From Sulfurimonas sp. (lineage in GTDB: Bacteria; Campylobacterota; Campylobacteria; Campylobacterales; Sulfurimonadaceae): a stretch of 64,000 bases of DNA. Under the pieces are notes generated by a model that searched no databases, had not been told where the DNA came from, and was given only the letters and a program-made list of their open reading frames with translations. The stretch lies in assembly GCF_028714975.1 (NCBI RefSeq), contig NZ_JAQTLH010000002.1, forward strand, positions 124,001 through 188,000, given 5' to 3'. Below, in pieces: positions 27,144-35,310 of the stretch (positions within the stretch are counted from its first letter, which is position 1; each line of letters starts with the position of its first letter). The translations under genes and the position numbers were made by a program.

Positions 27144-27168
27144 TATACTACTTGACGAGTATACTACT
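27144..27168 (-). promoter_or_regulatory. Direct repeat in the promoter region of the secretion operon
   Basis: TATACTACT occurs at 27144-27152 and 27160-27168 (plus-strand reading), 16 bases apart, 18 to 42 bases upstream of the TolC start. On the minus strand this reads AGTAGTATA twice and overlaps likely -10 sequence. It could be a regulator site. Confidence 0.4.
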
Positions 27169-27196
27169 GAAAATATTAAGTAATTCTTAATTTTAA

Positions 27197-27634
27197 TTAT
27201 CCGCAGCACTTCTTATATTTTTTGCCGCTTCCGCATGGACAAGCTATATTGCGCTCTATTTTTGAGTTTAAAAGCAGACCGCCTTTGTAAAGCCACATAC
27301 CGTCCTCTTTTACAAAATTGCTTTTTTCATGTTGAACTTTTATGCCCTCTGCATCTCTATAGTAGGCTTTAAACTCGACCATAGCATCTTTTGCTTGCAA
27401 TACCTCAAGATTTAGCCAGATAACACTTTTGGCATACTCTTTTATAAGTTCTATGTCATCTTCGTAACGATTCTCTTTTACCGTAGTTTTTACTATATAT
27501 TCGCCGTCGCCTAAAACATAAGCGCTATATCTGCTTCTCATAAGCTGCTTTGGAGTGGATGGTTTTGATTTGTTGCTTAGATACGCTTCGCAGCATTCGC
27601 TAAACTCTTTTTTACTATTGCAATAACAGTGCAT
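27197..27634 (-). CDS. YchJ-like protein with SEC-C zinc-binding motif
   Basis: 145 residues. An N-terminal cysteine cluster (CYC...CC near 3-15) and a C-terminal SEC-C motif CPCGSGKKYKKCC flank an NTF2-like central domain (about 30-125). This is the YchJ (UPF0225) layout; the molecular role is not known. The motif is a zinc ligand set also found at the end of SecA. It follows the AEC transporter gene by eight bases and is probably co-transcribed with it. Confidence 0.85.
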   Translation of the reverse strand: MHCYCNSKKEFSECCEAYLSNKSKPSTPKQLMRSRYSAYVLGDGEYIVKTTVKENRYEDDIELIKEYAKSVIWLNLEVLQAKDAMVEFKAYYRDAEGIKVQHEKSNFVKEDGMWLYKGGLLLNSKIERNIACPCGSGKKYKKCCG

Positions 27635-27642
27635 AAAACTCC

Positions 27643-28542
27643 TTAATTTATAAAATTATATACAATCCATGTAGTTAAAAATGATAGAATGATTCCATAA
27701 CCTACGATGGCAGAGCTTAACCGTGGTGCAAGACCTGCCATAGAAGCAACTGCCGCCGCTGTTATCATCGGTGCCATTGCCGCTTCCATAATGGAGATAA
27801 GAGCCGCTTTAGAGTTCCATGAAAAGAGATAGCATATAGAGATGGCTATAATCGGTGCTAAGATAAGCTTAATGCCAAGAGCAACTCCAAAAGGTTTTAA
27901 ATCCTCCGATGGAAGTCTGAATTTGAGTTGGAGCCCTACAGCAACAAGCGCAAGCGGAATAATAGTGCCGGCAAGAGAAGCAAGTACACTTTCTACTATG
28001 GGATGAAAAGATGTACCTATAAAAAAGAGCGCAACAAGTAGAGCTAAAAAGGGCGGGAATGTCGCTATTTTTATAGAGAGGGCTTTTATATTTATTTTTT
28101 GTGAACTAGAGTAGTAGACCGATATAAATGTTCCATAGGTAGAGAGTGCGATGAATGAGCCAAGTTGATCATATATCATAACATATCCGAGTGCTTCTTC
28201 TCCAAAGTATGCTTGAATTATAGGAATACCAAGATACGAGGTGTTTCCCAAAACTGCTACAAGCATCAAAGAACCTGTAACTTCTCTTGAAAATGTAAGC
28301 AGTTTTGAGAGATAAAAAATAGCTAAAGCACTTATGCTCATAACAACCCAAGCTATAAAAGCAGGGATGATTACATCATAAGAGAGGCTAAGTTTGGGAA
28401 CTTTGAGAAGTACCATCGCAGGAGCCGAGATATAGAGGATAAATTGGTTTAAAATAAGAGGCGTATCTTTTGGAAAAACATTCATTTTGTTTATAATATA
28501 TCCGATAAAAATAGCTACAAATATAAGTGCGAAATTTTCCAT
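27643..28542 (-). CDS. AEC-family transporter
   Basis: 299 residues, nearly all membrane: about ten helices in two bundles of five, with the interrupted helix motif around LGNTSYLGIPI that is typical of auxin-efflux-carrier/malate permease proteins. The substrate is probably a carboxylate or amino acid, not determined. It diverges from the nitroreductase gene with a 66-base gap between starts. Confidence 0.85.
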   Translation of the reverse strand: MENFALIFVAIFIGYIINKMNVFPKDTPLILNQFILYISAPAMVLLKVPKLSLSYDVIIPAFIAWVVMSISALAIFYLSKLLTFSREVTGSLMLVAVLGNTSYLGIPIIQAYFGEEALGYVMIYDQLGSFIALSTYGTFISVYYSSSQKINIKALSIKIATFPPFLALLVALFFIGTSFHPIVESVLASLAGTIIPLALVAVGLQLKFRLPSEDLKPFGVALGIKLILAPIIAISICYLFSWNSKAALISIMEAAMAPMITAAAVASMAGLAPRLSSAIVGYGIILSFLTTWIVYNFIN

Positions 28543-28571
28543 AATTAACTTTGTGTTTTTGATTGGAAGTA

Positions 28572-28577
28572 TATAAT
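28572..28577 (+). promoter_or_regulatory. Probable -10 box of the nitroreductase gene
   Basis: TATAAT within AAGTATATAATC, 31 bases before the ATG, with a TAGGGGAT ribosome site following. No clear -35. Confidence 0.6.
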
Positions 28578-28608
28578 CTTTTTTTTAAACTTTGATAGGG
28601 GATAGTTC

Positions 28609-29238
28609 ATGAGTAAAACATTTAATGAAGCGATGGATTTTAGACATGCATGCAAGATTTTTGATGAAGCAAAAAAAATATCAGATGAAGATATGAGAGA
28701 GATACTTGAAGCAGGGCGAAAATCTCCATCTTCTTTTGGTATGGAGCCGTGGAAATTTTTAGTTATCACAAATGAAGAACTAAAAGCAAAATTAAGACCT
28801 TTTTGCTGGGATCAGATTCAAATCACCTCATGCTCTCATTTAGTAGTTATTCTTGCTGCGATTGAGAGTGCAAAACCCGAATCAGGCAAACCGCTTGCTA
28901 TGCTCTCAAGAAGAGGAATGAGCCAAGAGAAGTTGGATTTTTATATCAATTTATATAAAAGCCATTTAGAAAAAACTCTAAGCAGTGATGAAAATATATT
29001 TTGCTGGAGTGCGCGCCAAACTTATATAGCGGCTGCAAATATGATGACATGCGCGGCAATGTTTGGGATAGATAGCTGTGCCATAGAGGGATTTGAAAAA
29101 GAGAGAGTTGAGGAGATTTTAGAACTTGATACTAAAAAATATCAATTATCATTAGTGCTTCCTTTCGGGTATAGAGTAAAAGAGCAGCCAAAGCAGTTGA
29201 GACTTGGCTTTAACGATGTGGTTGAGTTTATTAATTAA
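28609..29238 (+). CDS. Nitroreductase-family protein
   Basis: 209 residues of an FMN-dependent oxidoreductase. The N-terminus has the FMN phosphate-binding run RHACKIFD and then AGRKSPSSFGMEPWKF, a family signature; the C-terminal LPFGYR matches the usual end of the fold. It uses NAD(P)H to reduce nitro or quinone compounds; the true substrate is unknown. The stop codon shares two bases with the stop of the convergent EEP gene, so there is no gap between them. Confidence 0.87.
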   Translation: MSKTFNEAMDFRHACKIFDEAKKISDEDMREILEAGRKSPSSFGMEPWKFLVITNEELKAKLRPFCWDQIQITSCSHLVVILAAIESAKPESGKPLAMLSRRGMSQEKLDFYINLYKSHLEKTLSSDENIFCWSARQTYIAAANMMTCAAMFGIDSCAIEGFEKERVEEILELDTKKYQLSLVLPFGYRVKEQPKQLRLGFNDVVEFIN

Positions 29239-29966
29239 TATCTAAATTTCGCGATGATAGGGTTATGGTCTGAAATTTTTTTACTATCTATTACTTCTGC
29301 GTAGGTTACATCCAACTCTCTGTAAAAGATATAATCAATAGAGTTTGTAAAAACTTTTTTTAGATTCGATTCATCGCTAAACTCTACTTTTTTTAAGCCT
29401 AAATCGTCTGCAAACCCTTTTAAATACTGCACTCTTTTTAGATTCCAAGTATTAAAATCACCCGCGACTATCATCGCTCCGTAATGAGATTTGATAATCA
29501 AATGTATATAATCCAGCTCATTTTTAAAATCACTGTTGCGTACAAAGTTTATAGCGTGGAGATTGACTATAAGAAGCGTTTTGTTGTTTGAAAACTTATG
29601 ATGCGTAATGAGTGAGATTTTATGGGTTGCGTAGCTAAACTCCTGCTTTTTTGTAAGCAAAGAGAGCTCATTTTCGCAAGATGCCCTAAAAGCGCTCAAA
29701 ACCCCGAAAATATGTTTTTTCGTCTCAATATTCGGTGATAAAATATATGAGTAGTCATGTAAATATAGCTCATTCGATAGACTTTTTTTAACCTCTTGAA
29801 GAAGTAAAATATCCAAATCGTAGTTTTGTATAAGAGTGTCTATAAATTTTTTATATGAGTTGTTTAGCGTGAGTTTTGCAACATTCCAACACAAGATACT
29901 AAATTCGTTCTTGAGTACTTCCTCTTGATGTTTGAGCAATTTTATAAGACAATTCGGTTTAAACAT
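29235..29966 (-). CDS. Endonuclease/exonuclease/phosphatase family protein
   Basis: 243 residues with the metal and catalytic motifs of the fold in order: CWNVAK, LLQEVK, GDFNTW and a final SDHNPI. Such enzymes cut phosphodiesters in DNA, RNA or lipids. There is no signal peptide in the chosen frame, so it is probably cytoplasmic. It starts 2 bases after the cardiolipin synthase gene, which could hint at lipid metabolism, but this is weak inference. Confidence 0.82.
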   Translation of the reverse strand: MFKPNCLIKLLKHQEEVLKNEFSILCWNVAKLTLNNSYKKFIDTLIQNYDLDILLLQEVKKSLSNELYLHDYSYILSPNIETKKHIFGVLSAFRASCENELSLLTKKQEFSYATHKISLITHHKFSNNKTLLIVNLHAINFVRNSDFKNELDYIHLIIKSHYGAMIVAGDFNTWNLKRVQYLKGFADDLGLKKVEFSDESNLKKVFTNSIDYIFYRELDVTYAEVIDSKKISDHNPIIAKFRY

Positions 29967-29968
29967 AA

Positions 29969-31369
29969 TTAAAGCTGCGGCGCTAATATTCGCATCATAT
30001 TTTCAAAAACTCTTTTCATACCAGATACCCTTTTTGTTCCAAAAGAGGAGTTGGATATTAATCCCTTAGTCCACTTCTCTATCTCCTTAATGACCTTGGC
30101 GGAGTAAACAAAAGTAGCAACTTCATAGTTTAAAAATAGGCTTCTGTTGTCAAAATTTACACTTCCGAGTACAACGCAACTGCTATCAAAAAGTATAGCT
30201 TTGGCATGGAGCATCGAGCCGTTATAGAGATAGATTTTTATGCCGGCTTCTTCAAGTTCTCTCATGTAAGAACTTCTAACAAGATTTACTATGATGTGAT
30301 TAGCCTCTTTTGGCGTGATAAGCTTAACATCAACACCTTTGTGATGTGCAATAATAAGTGCTTGAATAAGCGCATTATTGGGTATAAAGTAAGGAGTGAT
30401 TATGAAAATTTTCTCTTTTGCGCCGTATATAGCAGATAAAAGCACTTCATAAAGAGTATCTTTATTCATGTCGGGACCTGAGGGAACAACCTGTAAAAAA
30501 ATATCGCCTTGAATCTCTTTATCGTATTGTTTAAACTCTAATTTCTCTTGTGAAGCATAAAACCAATCTGAAGCAAATATCTCAAAAAATTGCTCTACCG
30601 AGGAGCCCTCTATGAGAAACATAATATCTTCCCATCTCTTTTTGCCGTACGCTTCTCCTAGATACTCATTTGAGAGGTTCGCCCCGCCGCTTAAAACTTT
30701 TTCATTGTCAAAAATATAGATTTTTCTATGGTTTCTAAGATTTATATAGTTTCTAAATGGCATTTCAAATAGCGGCATAAAAAATTCAACTTTTGCACCC
30801 GCATCTCTTAACTCTTTAAGTCTGTGTTGAAGTAGATATAGAGTAATGGAGCCTAAAGAGTCAATCAATATTTTTATCTCAACTCCCTCTTTTGCTTTTT
30901 TTACGAGGGCTTTTAAAATCTCTTTTGTAACTGTGTCATACTCAAAAATATAGACGCTTAGATAGATGGATTTTTTTGCATCGTTGATACAATTCAAGAG
31001 TTCATTATATGTTTGCGCCGCATTAAAAAGAAGTTTAAACTCTCTGTTTTTTGAAGCATCTGCAATCCCGTAATCTCTTAAAACTCTATCTATGCTGTTT
31101 TGTATGTTATTGTTCGTTGTTCGATTTTTAAGAATTAAGTTACTTTTTTTGTATCTATTTTTTCTCTTTCTTGAACCGATAATGAAGTACAGAGGCATTG
31201 AAATATACGGAACAAGAACGATGGATAGAAGCCAAGCGATGATACTGCTTGGAGTTCGTCTGTGATAAAGCATATGGATAAGTACAAGCAGTGTCAAAAG
31301 GGCGCCGAATATTACTAAACTATAATAAAAGAATATATCGGTCAAGTTGTTATTTATCTGCTCGTTCAT
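29969..31369 (-). CDS. cls: Cardiolipin synthase (phospholipase D type)
   Basis: 466 residues. Two membrane helices near 13-32 and 42-62, then two PLD catalytic motifs: NHRKIYIFDNEKVLSGG in the first half and HAKAILFD-x4-LGS-x-NFD in the second. Makes cardiolipin from two phosphatidylglycerols at the inner membrane. Length and layout fit ClsA-type enzymes. It reads away from ppaC, with a 70-base gap. Confidence 0.92.
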   Translation of the reverse strand: MNEQINNNLTDIFFYYSLVIFGALLTLLVLIHMLYHRRTPSSIIAWLLSIVLVPYISMPLYFIIGSRKRKNRYKKSNLILKNRTTNNNIQNSIDRVLRDYGIADASKNREFKLLFNAAQTYNELLNCINDAKKSIYLSVYIFEYDTVTKEILKALVKKAKEGVEIKILIDSLGSITLYLLQHRLKELRDAGAKVEFFMPLFEMPFRNYINLRNHRKIYIFDNEKVLSGGANLSNEYLGEAYGKKRWEDIMFLIEGSSVEQFFEIFASDWFYASQEKLEFKQYDKEIQGDIFLQVVPSGPDMNKDTLYEVLLSAIYGAKEKIFIITPYFIPNNALIQALIIAHHKGVDVKLITPKEANHIIVNLVRSSYMRELEEAGIKIYLYNGSMLHAKAILFDSSCVVLGSVNFDNRSLFLNYEVATFVYSAKVIKEIEKWTKGLISNSSFGTKRVSGMKRVFENMMRILAPQL

Positions 31370-31407
31370 CCGAAAATTATATCATCTTTGTTTTAAATTT
31401 CTTTAAG

Positions 31408-31413
31408 TATAAT
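31408..31413 (+). promoter_or_regulatory. Probable -10 box of ppaC
   Basis: TATAAT within TTAAGTATAATTAC, 26 bases before the ATG at 31440; AAAGG serves as ribosome site. Confidence 0.65.
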
Positions 31414-31439
31414 TACAAAAAAAATTAAAGGTAATTTAC

Positions 31440-32357
31440 ATGTCAACATATATTTTCGGTCATACAAATCCAGACTCCGATTCTATCGTTGGAGCTATAT
31501 CTCTAGCTTATCTTAAAAATCAACTCGGCGAAGATTGTGTTGCTACTCGTCAAGGCGATATCTCTCCTGAGACGGAGTTTATACTTAACAAGTTCGGTGT
31601 AGGTGCGCCTGAGCTTAAAACTTCTTATGCGGGTGAAAAAGTTTATTTGGTTGATTTTTCAGACCTTGCCCAAGCTCCAAAAGATATTAAAGAAGCGACT
31701 ATTTTAGGAATAGTAGACCATCATAAGCTAGGCGATATTACGACTGATACTCCGCTTGAGTGCTGGATACGCCCTATCGGTTGTTCAAATACGGTTATAA
31801 AAGAGATGTTTGACCATTATAAAATTGAGATTCCAAAAGATATAGCAGGGATGATGATGTGTACGATTTTAAGCGACACGGTAATTTTCAAATCCCCGAC
31901 TTGTACAAAAGCCGACACAAAAGCTGTAAAAGAGCTCTCAGAGATTTGCGGTATAGTGGATTATAAAGCGCTTGCAATGGAGATGTTTATAGCAAAATCG
32001 GCAGTAGAGGGTGCAAGTGCAAGAAACTTAAATACAAGAGATTATAAAGCTTTTGATATGAACGGCACTAAAGTAGGAGTAGGGCAACTTGAGATGGTTG
32101 ATATCTCCGTGCTTGAGAATAGAATCGATGATCTTTTTGCCGATATGAAACTGATGAAAGAAGAGGACGGACTTCATACTATCGTGATACTCTTAACTGA
32201 CATCATGAAAGAGGGATCGCAACTTTTGGCTCTAAGCGATGATATAAGCAAAGTCGAAGCTGCATTTAGTGTAAAACTTCAAAATAATCAAGCATGGCTA
32301 GACGGTGTACTTAGCCGTAAAAAACAGGTCATCCCGTTTCTTCAACCGCAGTTTTAA
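31440..32357 (+). CDS. ppaC: Manganese-dependent inorganic pyrophosphatase
   Basis: 305 residues of the DHH family (class II pyrophosphatase). Metal motifs are plain: GHTNPDSDS near the start, the VDFSD strand, and the DHH triad in VDHHKLGD. The C-terminal DHHA2 domain ends with SRKKQ. It drives biosynthesis by removing pyrophosphate in the cytoplasm. It is a single-gene unit with its own -10 box, and an inverted repeat follows the stop. Confidence 0.95.
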   Translation: MSTYIFGHTNPDSDSIVGAISLAYLKNQLGEDCVATRQGDISPETEFILNKFGVGAPELKTSYAGEKVYLVDFSDLAQAPKDIKEATILGIVDHHKLGDITTDTPLECWIRPIGCSNTVIKEMFDHYKIEIPKDIAGMMMCTILSDTVIFKSPTCTKADTKAVKELSEICGIVDYKALAMEMFIAKSAVEGASARNLNTRDYKAFDMNGTKVGVGQLEMVDISVLENRIDDLFADMKLMKEEDGLHTIVILLTDIMKEGSQLLALSDDISKVEAAFSVKLQNNQAWLDGVLSRKKQVIPFLQPQF

Positions 32358-32368
32358 TTTTTCAAAAT

Positions 32369-32396
32369 AATAAGTGCGGCTTTTAGCGCATTTATT
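32369..32396. terminator. Hairpin after ppaC
   Basis: Ten-base-pair stem (one G-U): AATAAGTGCG at 32369-32378 and CGCATTTATT at 32387-32396, loop GCTTTTAG. No T-run follows on the plus strand, so it may act as a Rho-assisted stop or transcript end protector. The rest of the 222-base gap up to pelC is AT-rich and presumably holds the pel promoter, for which I find no convincing box. Confidence 0.5.
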
Positions 32397-32579
32397 AAAA
32401 AAATTACACTTAAACTGTTGTTGTTGAATTTTTTTAATTTACCCTTTATTACTGTTATGATAACATCACTTTTATTTCTGTAAAAGAGCCTTAATTGCGC
32501 GGTTTGTCATAGCAAGATTATATTTAAAAGTGTTTATTTATATGATTTTATTAAATTAAAAAAATTAAAGGGTTTAGTA

Positions 32580-33089
32580 ATGAGGGTTATTCTTTTAAGT
32601 GCGCTACTTTTTTTTCTATTTTTGGGGTGTAGTGCAATAGTAAAAGCAAACAATAGTCTTCCGCCTCCTTATGTAGATGTTGACGGATCTGCTCAGGTTA
32701 AAAAAAATACAAAAATAACATTATTGCCGTTGAATAATTATACCGATACATCCCAAGCCGGTATGAGAGCATCAAATATTATAGAAGGTTTACTGTTAAG
32801 CAAAGGATATATAATAAAGAGTCATATTTCAATCGATAAATATGATTTACAAAAAGCTATCGAATTGGCAAGGCAGGACGGTTCAGACTATCTAATGTAC
32901 GGCGGTGTTAGCGAGTGGAGATATAAGACGGGAATAGACGGAGAGGCTGCCGTTAGCATACAATGTGCGTTAGTTGATATAAAAACATCTTTAGTCGTAT
33001 GGAGCTCTATAGGTTCAAACAGCGGTTGGGCGAGTAGTTCTATTGGTGAAACGGCGCAAAATTTGATAAAATCAATGCTTTTTAATTAG
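32580..33089 (+). CDS. pelC: Pel polysaccharide export lipoprotein PelC
   Basis: 169 residues, close to the 172 of Pseudomonas PelC. A lipoprotein signal ends LFLGC with the lipidated Cys at residue 17. The mature part shows the PelC pattern: TLLPLNNYTD, a DYLMYG strand, and near the end VWSSIGSNSGW. PelC forms a periplasmic ring under the outer membrane that funnels the polymer. First gene of the pel operon, with AAAGGG as ribosome site. Nine bases separate it from pelD. Confidence 0.85.
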   Translation: MRVILLSALLFFLFLGCSAIVKANNSLPPPYVDVDGSAQVKKNTKITLLPLNNYTDTSQAGMRASNIIEGLLLSKGYIIKSHISIDKYDLQKAIELARQDGSDYLMYGGVSEWRYKTGIDGEAAVSIQCALVDIKTSLVVWSSIGSNSGWASSSIGETAQNLIKSMLFN

Positions 33090-33098
33090 TAAAAATAT

Positions 33099-34379
33099 AT
33101 GAAAATCGTTCATAAGCGAATTAAAGAAAAAACAAAATTAGCCGCAATAACTAAAAAATTGCACGATTACGCTTATTTTGAAACGATAGTCATAGTTTCT
33201 TTATATTTAGTCGTAGGATATATTATAGATTCCAACGATATCTGCATGACAGCCGGCAACATACCTTATATGTTGATTCTATTGGCTGTTATTACCCTGT
33301 TCCACGGTTTTGAAAGCGGTATGATTGCTACCGGCATTTTAGCTTCCGCAATGTGGTATTTTTACCCTGTATTTTTGTATGTTGATTTTTTAATCTCTTT
33401 GATGATGACATTAATATTTAGTGAATTCCACTATTATTGGACAAAACGCATAAGAGAAGCACAGACTAATTCACAATATTATGAGATAAAATTAAATGAA
33501 CTCTCAAAAGCATTTTATACGCTAAAAACATCTCATGATCAGTTAGAAAAAAATTATGTAATCAAGCCTATGAGTTTGCGGCATTCTATTAGAATTATAA
33601 AAGAATCAAATATCATTCAAGAAGATAAATATGAAAATTTTCTAAAGCTTTTAGAGACATCGTATAATGTCTCTATTGCAACAATAGTTTATAAACAAGA
33701 TATAGGCGATAACTTTAAAATTATCTCTAAAACCGTTGATACGATAGAAGATATCAATTTTAAGGATTTATTGATTATAGATGCGTTAGAAAAACGCAAA
33801 CCTGTCTACATAAGTGACGAAGCAACCAAAAAAAGTAAATATATTGCCGTAATACCGGCTCTTTATATGGAAGAAATTGTAGGCTTGCTGCTTATTGAAA
33901 AAATGCCTTTCATGTCTTTTAACAAGGAAAATTTGACATCGGTATCAATCCTGTTTGAATATTTTTCAAATGAGATGCGCAAGCAAAAAATATTGATAGA
34001 ACACACCGATTTAGGCGTTATAACCGATGATGAATTTAGATTTGAGTACTTTCGTTTATATGATTTGTATAAACATTATAGAATTGATTCTATATCGTTT
34101 GTTTTTAAAATAAAAGACCCTTTGCTTGTTGAGAGATTGTACACTACAACCCAAAAATTATTGCGTTCTCTTGATATTGTAACATTGGTTAAGCAAGAAA
34201 AATATCAGTATGTCGTTTTATTGTTTCCTTTTGCAGATAAAGCTTCTGCGTTTGGTTTTATGAATCGTCTTTTAAATAGACTCGGCGATGTTAAAGAAAA
34301 AGATTTTGAATATATGACATTTGATTTTTCAAAAATGAATTTATTGGAAAAATATTTAAATGTACGATATGTTGAATAA
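33099..34379 (+). CDS. pelD: PelD, cyclic-di-GMP receptor of Pel synthesis
   Basis: 426 residues (Pseudomonas PelD has 455). About four membrane helices between 27 and 110, a short coiled coil (about 120-152), a GAF-like domain (about 170-300) and a degenerate GGDEF domain to the end. The inhibitory-site motif RxxD is present as Arg356-Ser-Leu-Asp359, and Arg390/Arg394 lie about 35 residues on, matching the second arginine of the PelD ligand site. The GGDEF catalytic motif is absent, as in PelD. c-di-GMP binding here should switch on polymer synthesis. Confidence 0.83.
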   Translation: MKIVHKRIKEKTKLAAITKKLHDYAYFETIVIVSLYLVVGYIIDSNDICMTAGNIPYMLILLAVITLFHGFESGMIATGILASAMWYFYPVFLYVDFLISLMMTLIFSEFHYYWTKRIREAQTNSQYYEIKLNELSKAFYTLKTSHDQLEKNYVIKPMSLRHSIRIIKESNIIQEDKYENFLKLLETSYNVSIATIVYKQDIGDNFKIISKTVDTIEDINFKDLLIIDALEKRKPVYISDEATKKSKYIAVIPALYMEEIVGLLLIEKMPFMSFNKENLTSVSILFEYFSNEMRKQKILIEHTDLGVITDDEFRFEYFRLYDLYKHYRIDSISFVFKIKDPLLVERLYTTTQKLLRSLDIVTLVKQEKYQYVVLLFPFADKASAFGFMNRLLNRLGDVKEKDFEYMTFDFSKMNLLEKYLNVRYVE

Positions 34380-35310
34380 TAATTTACTGTTTTATGATGA
34401 ATATATCAAAATATTTTATATTTTTCATATAATTATTACTACTATCATCAGTCTTATTTCGGCTAGATATATGCAAAAAAGGTTTTTTGATTCTAAAAAA
34501 AGAGCTTTTATCTTTATGTTTCTTTTTAATATATCTTTACCTGTAATAGGATATTTTTTCTCTTATTGGATATCTTATTATTTAAAAAATGTTAAGTATG
34601 AGGATGTATTAGATAATGTACATGTTATAGATCTTGATGAGTTTGAAAACTATTTTATAAATGTAGAACGTGCTTTTGGAGAGAGTTCTATGTATGAGCT
34701 TATGCAAAATGACTATGCATCTACATCTTTAAAAATCAAAGCACTTGTTTCTATGTCGGATAATATTTCACAAAAAAATATAAATATTATAAAATATACG
34801 CTATCTAGTAATAATGATGAGGTTAGACTATTTAGTTTTGCAATCATAGATAAAATTGAAAGAGGAATTAACGGTAAGATACATCAAAATCTTGAAAAAT
34901 TTAAACAAGAGAGTGATGAAAAAAGAAAAGCATTGATAGCAAAAGAACTTGCAGCACTCTATTGGGAGATGATTTATTATGAACTTTCAGAGAGCTCTTT
35001 AAAAGATTATTATTTAAGTGAAGTCTTAAAATATATAAAATTTGCCGCTCTTAGCTATCCGTATGATTTGAAATTAAATCTGATGCTGGGAAGAGTTTAT
35101 ATGTTACAGAAAAATTATGACAGGGCGGCAACGGAGTTTTCCTATATATGTGAGATGAATCTAGAAGAAAATCAATTTGTTGGACCTTACCTGGCGGAGA
35201 TAAATTTTAATGCAGGCAATTACAGAACTGCAAAATCAATAATATCCGAATTAAACAGTTTGCAGTTAAATAGTACGCTATATCCGATTTTTGAACAGTG
35301 GAGAGCCTAG
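34360..35310 (+). CDS. pelE: PelE, inner-membrane Pel subunit with TPR-like helices
   Basis: 316 residues. Two membrane helices in the first 70 residues, then helical repeats that read as TPRs toward the end (LGRVYMLQKNYDRAATEF near 245). It occupies the pelE place between pelD and pelF, and has the PelE layout (two helices plus TPRs). It overlaps pelD by 20 bases; ATG 34369 is an alternative start. The identification rests on position and layout more than on direct sequence signatures. Confidence 0.75.
   Translation: MYDMLNNNLLFYDEYIKIFYIFHIIITTIISLISARYMQKRFFDSKKRAFIFMFLFNISLPVIGYFFSYWISYYLKNVKYEDVLDNVHVIDLDEFENYFINVERAFGESSMYELMQNDYASTSLKIKALVSMSDNISQKNINIIKYTLSSNNDEVRLFSFAIIDKIERGINGKIHQNLEKFKQESDEKRKALIAKELAALYWEMIYYELSESSLKDYYLSEVLKYIKFAALSYPYDLKLNLMLGRVYMLQKNYDRAATEFSYICEMNLEENQFVGPYLAEINFNAGNYRTAKSIISELNSLQLNSTLYPIFEQWRA

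Noticed and set aside
27197-27634. Protein-translocase role suggested by the SEC-C motif
   Set aside because: The rest of the protein is YchJ-like, not SecA; the motif is a general zinc-binding tail.
32358-32579. Sigma-54 type promoter (GG-N10-GC) before pel, considered because rpoN is in the window
   Set aside because: No convincing TGGCAC-N5-TTGC match was found in this gap.
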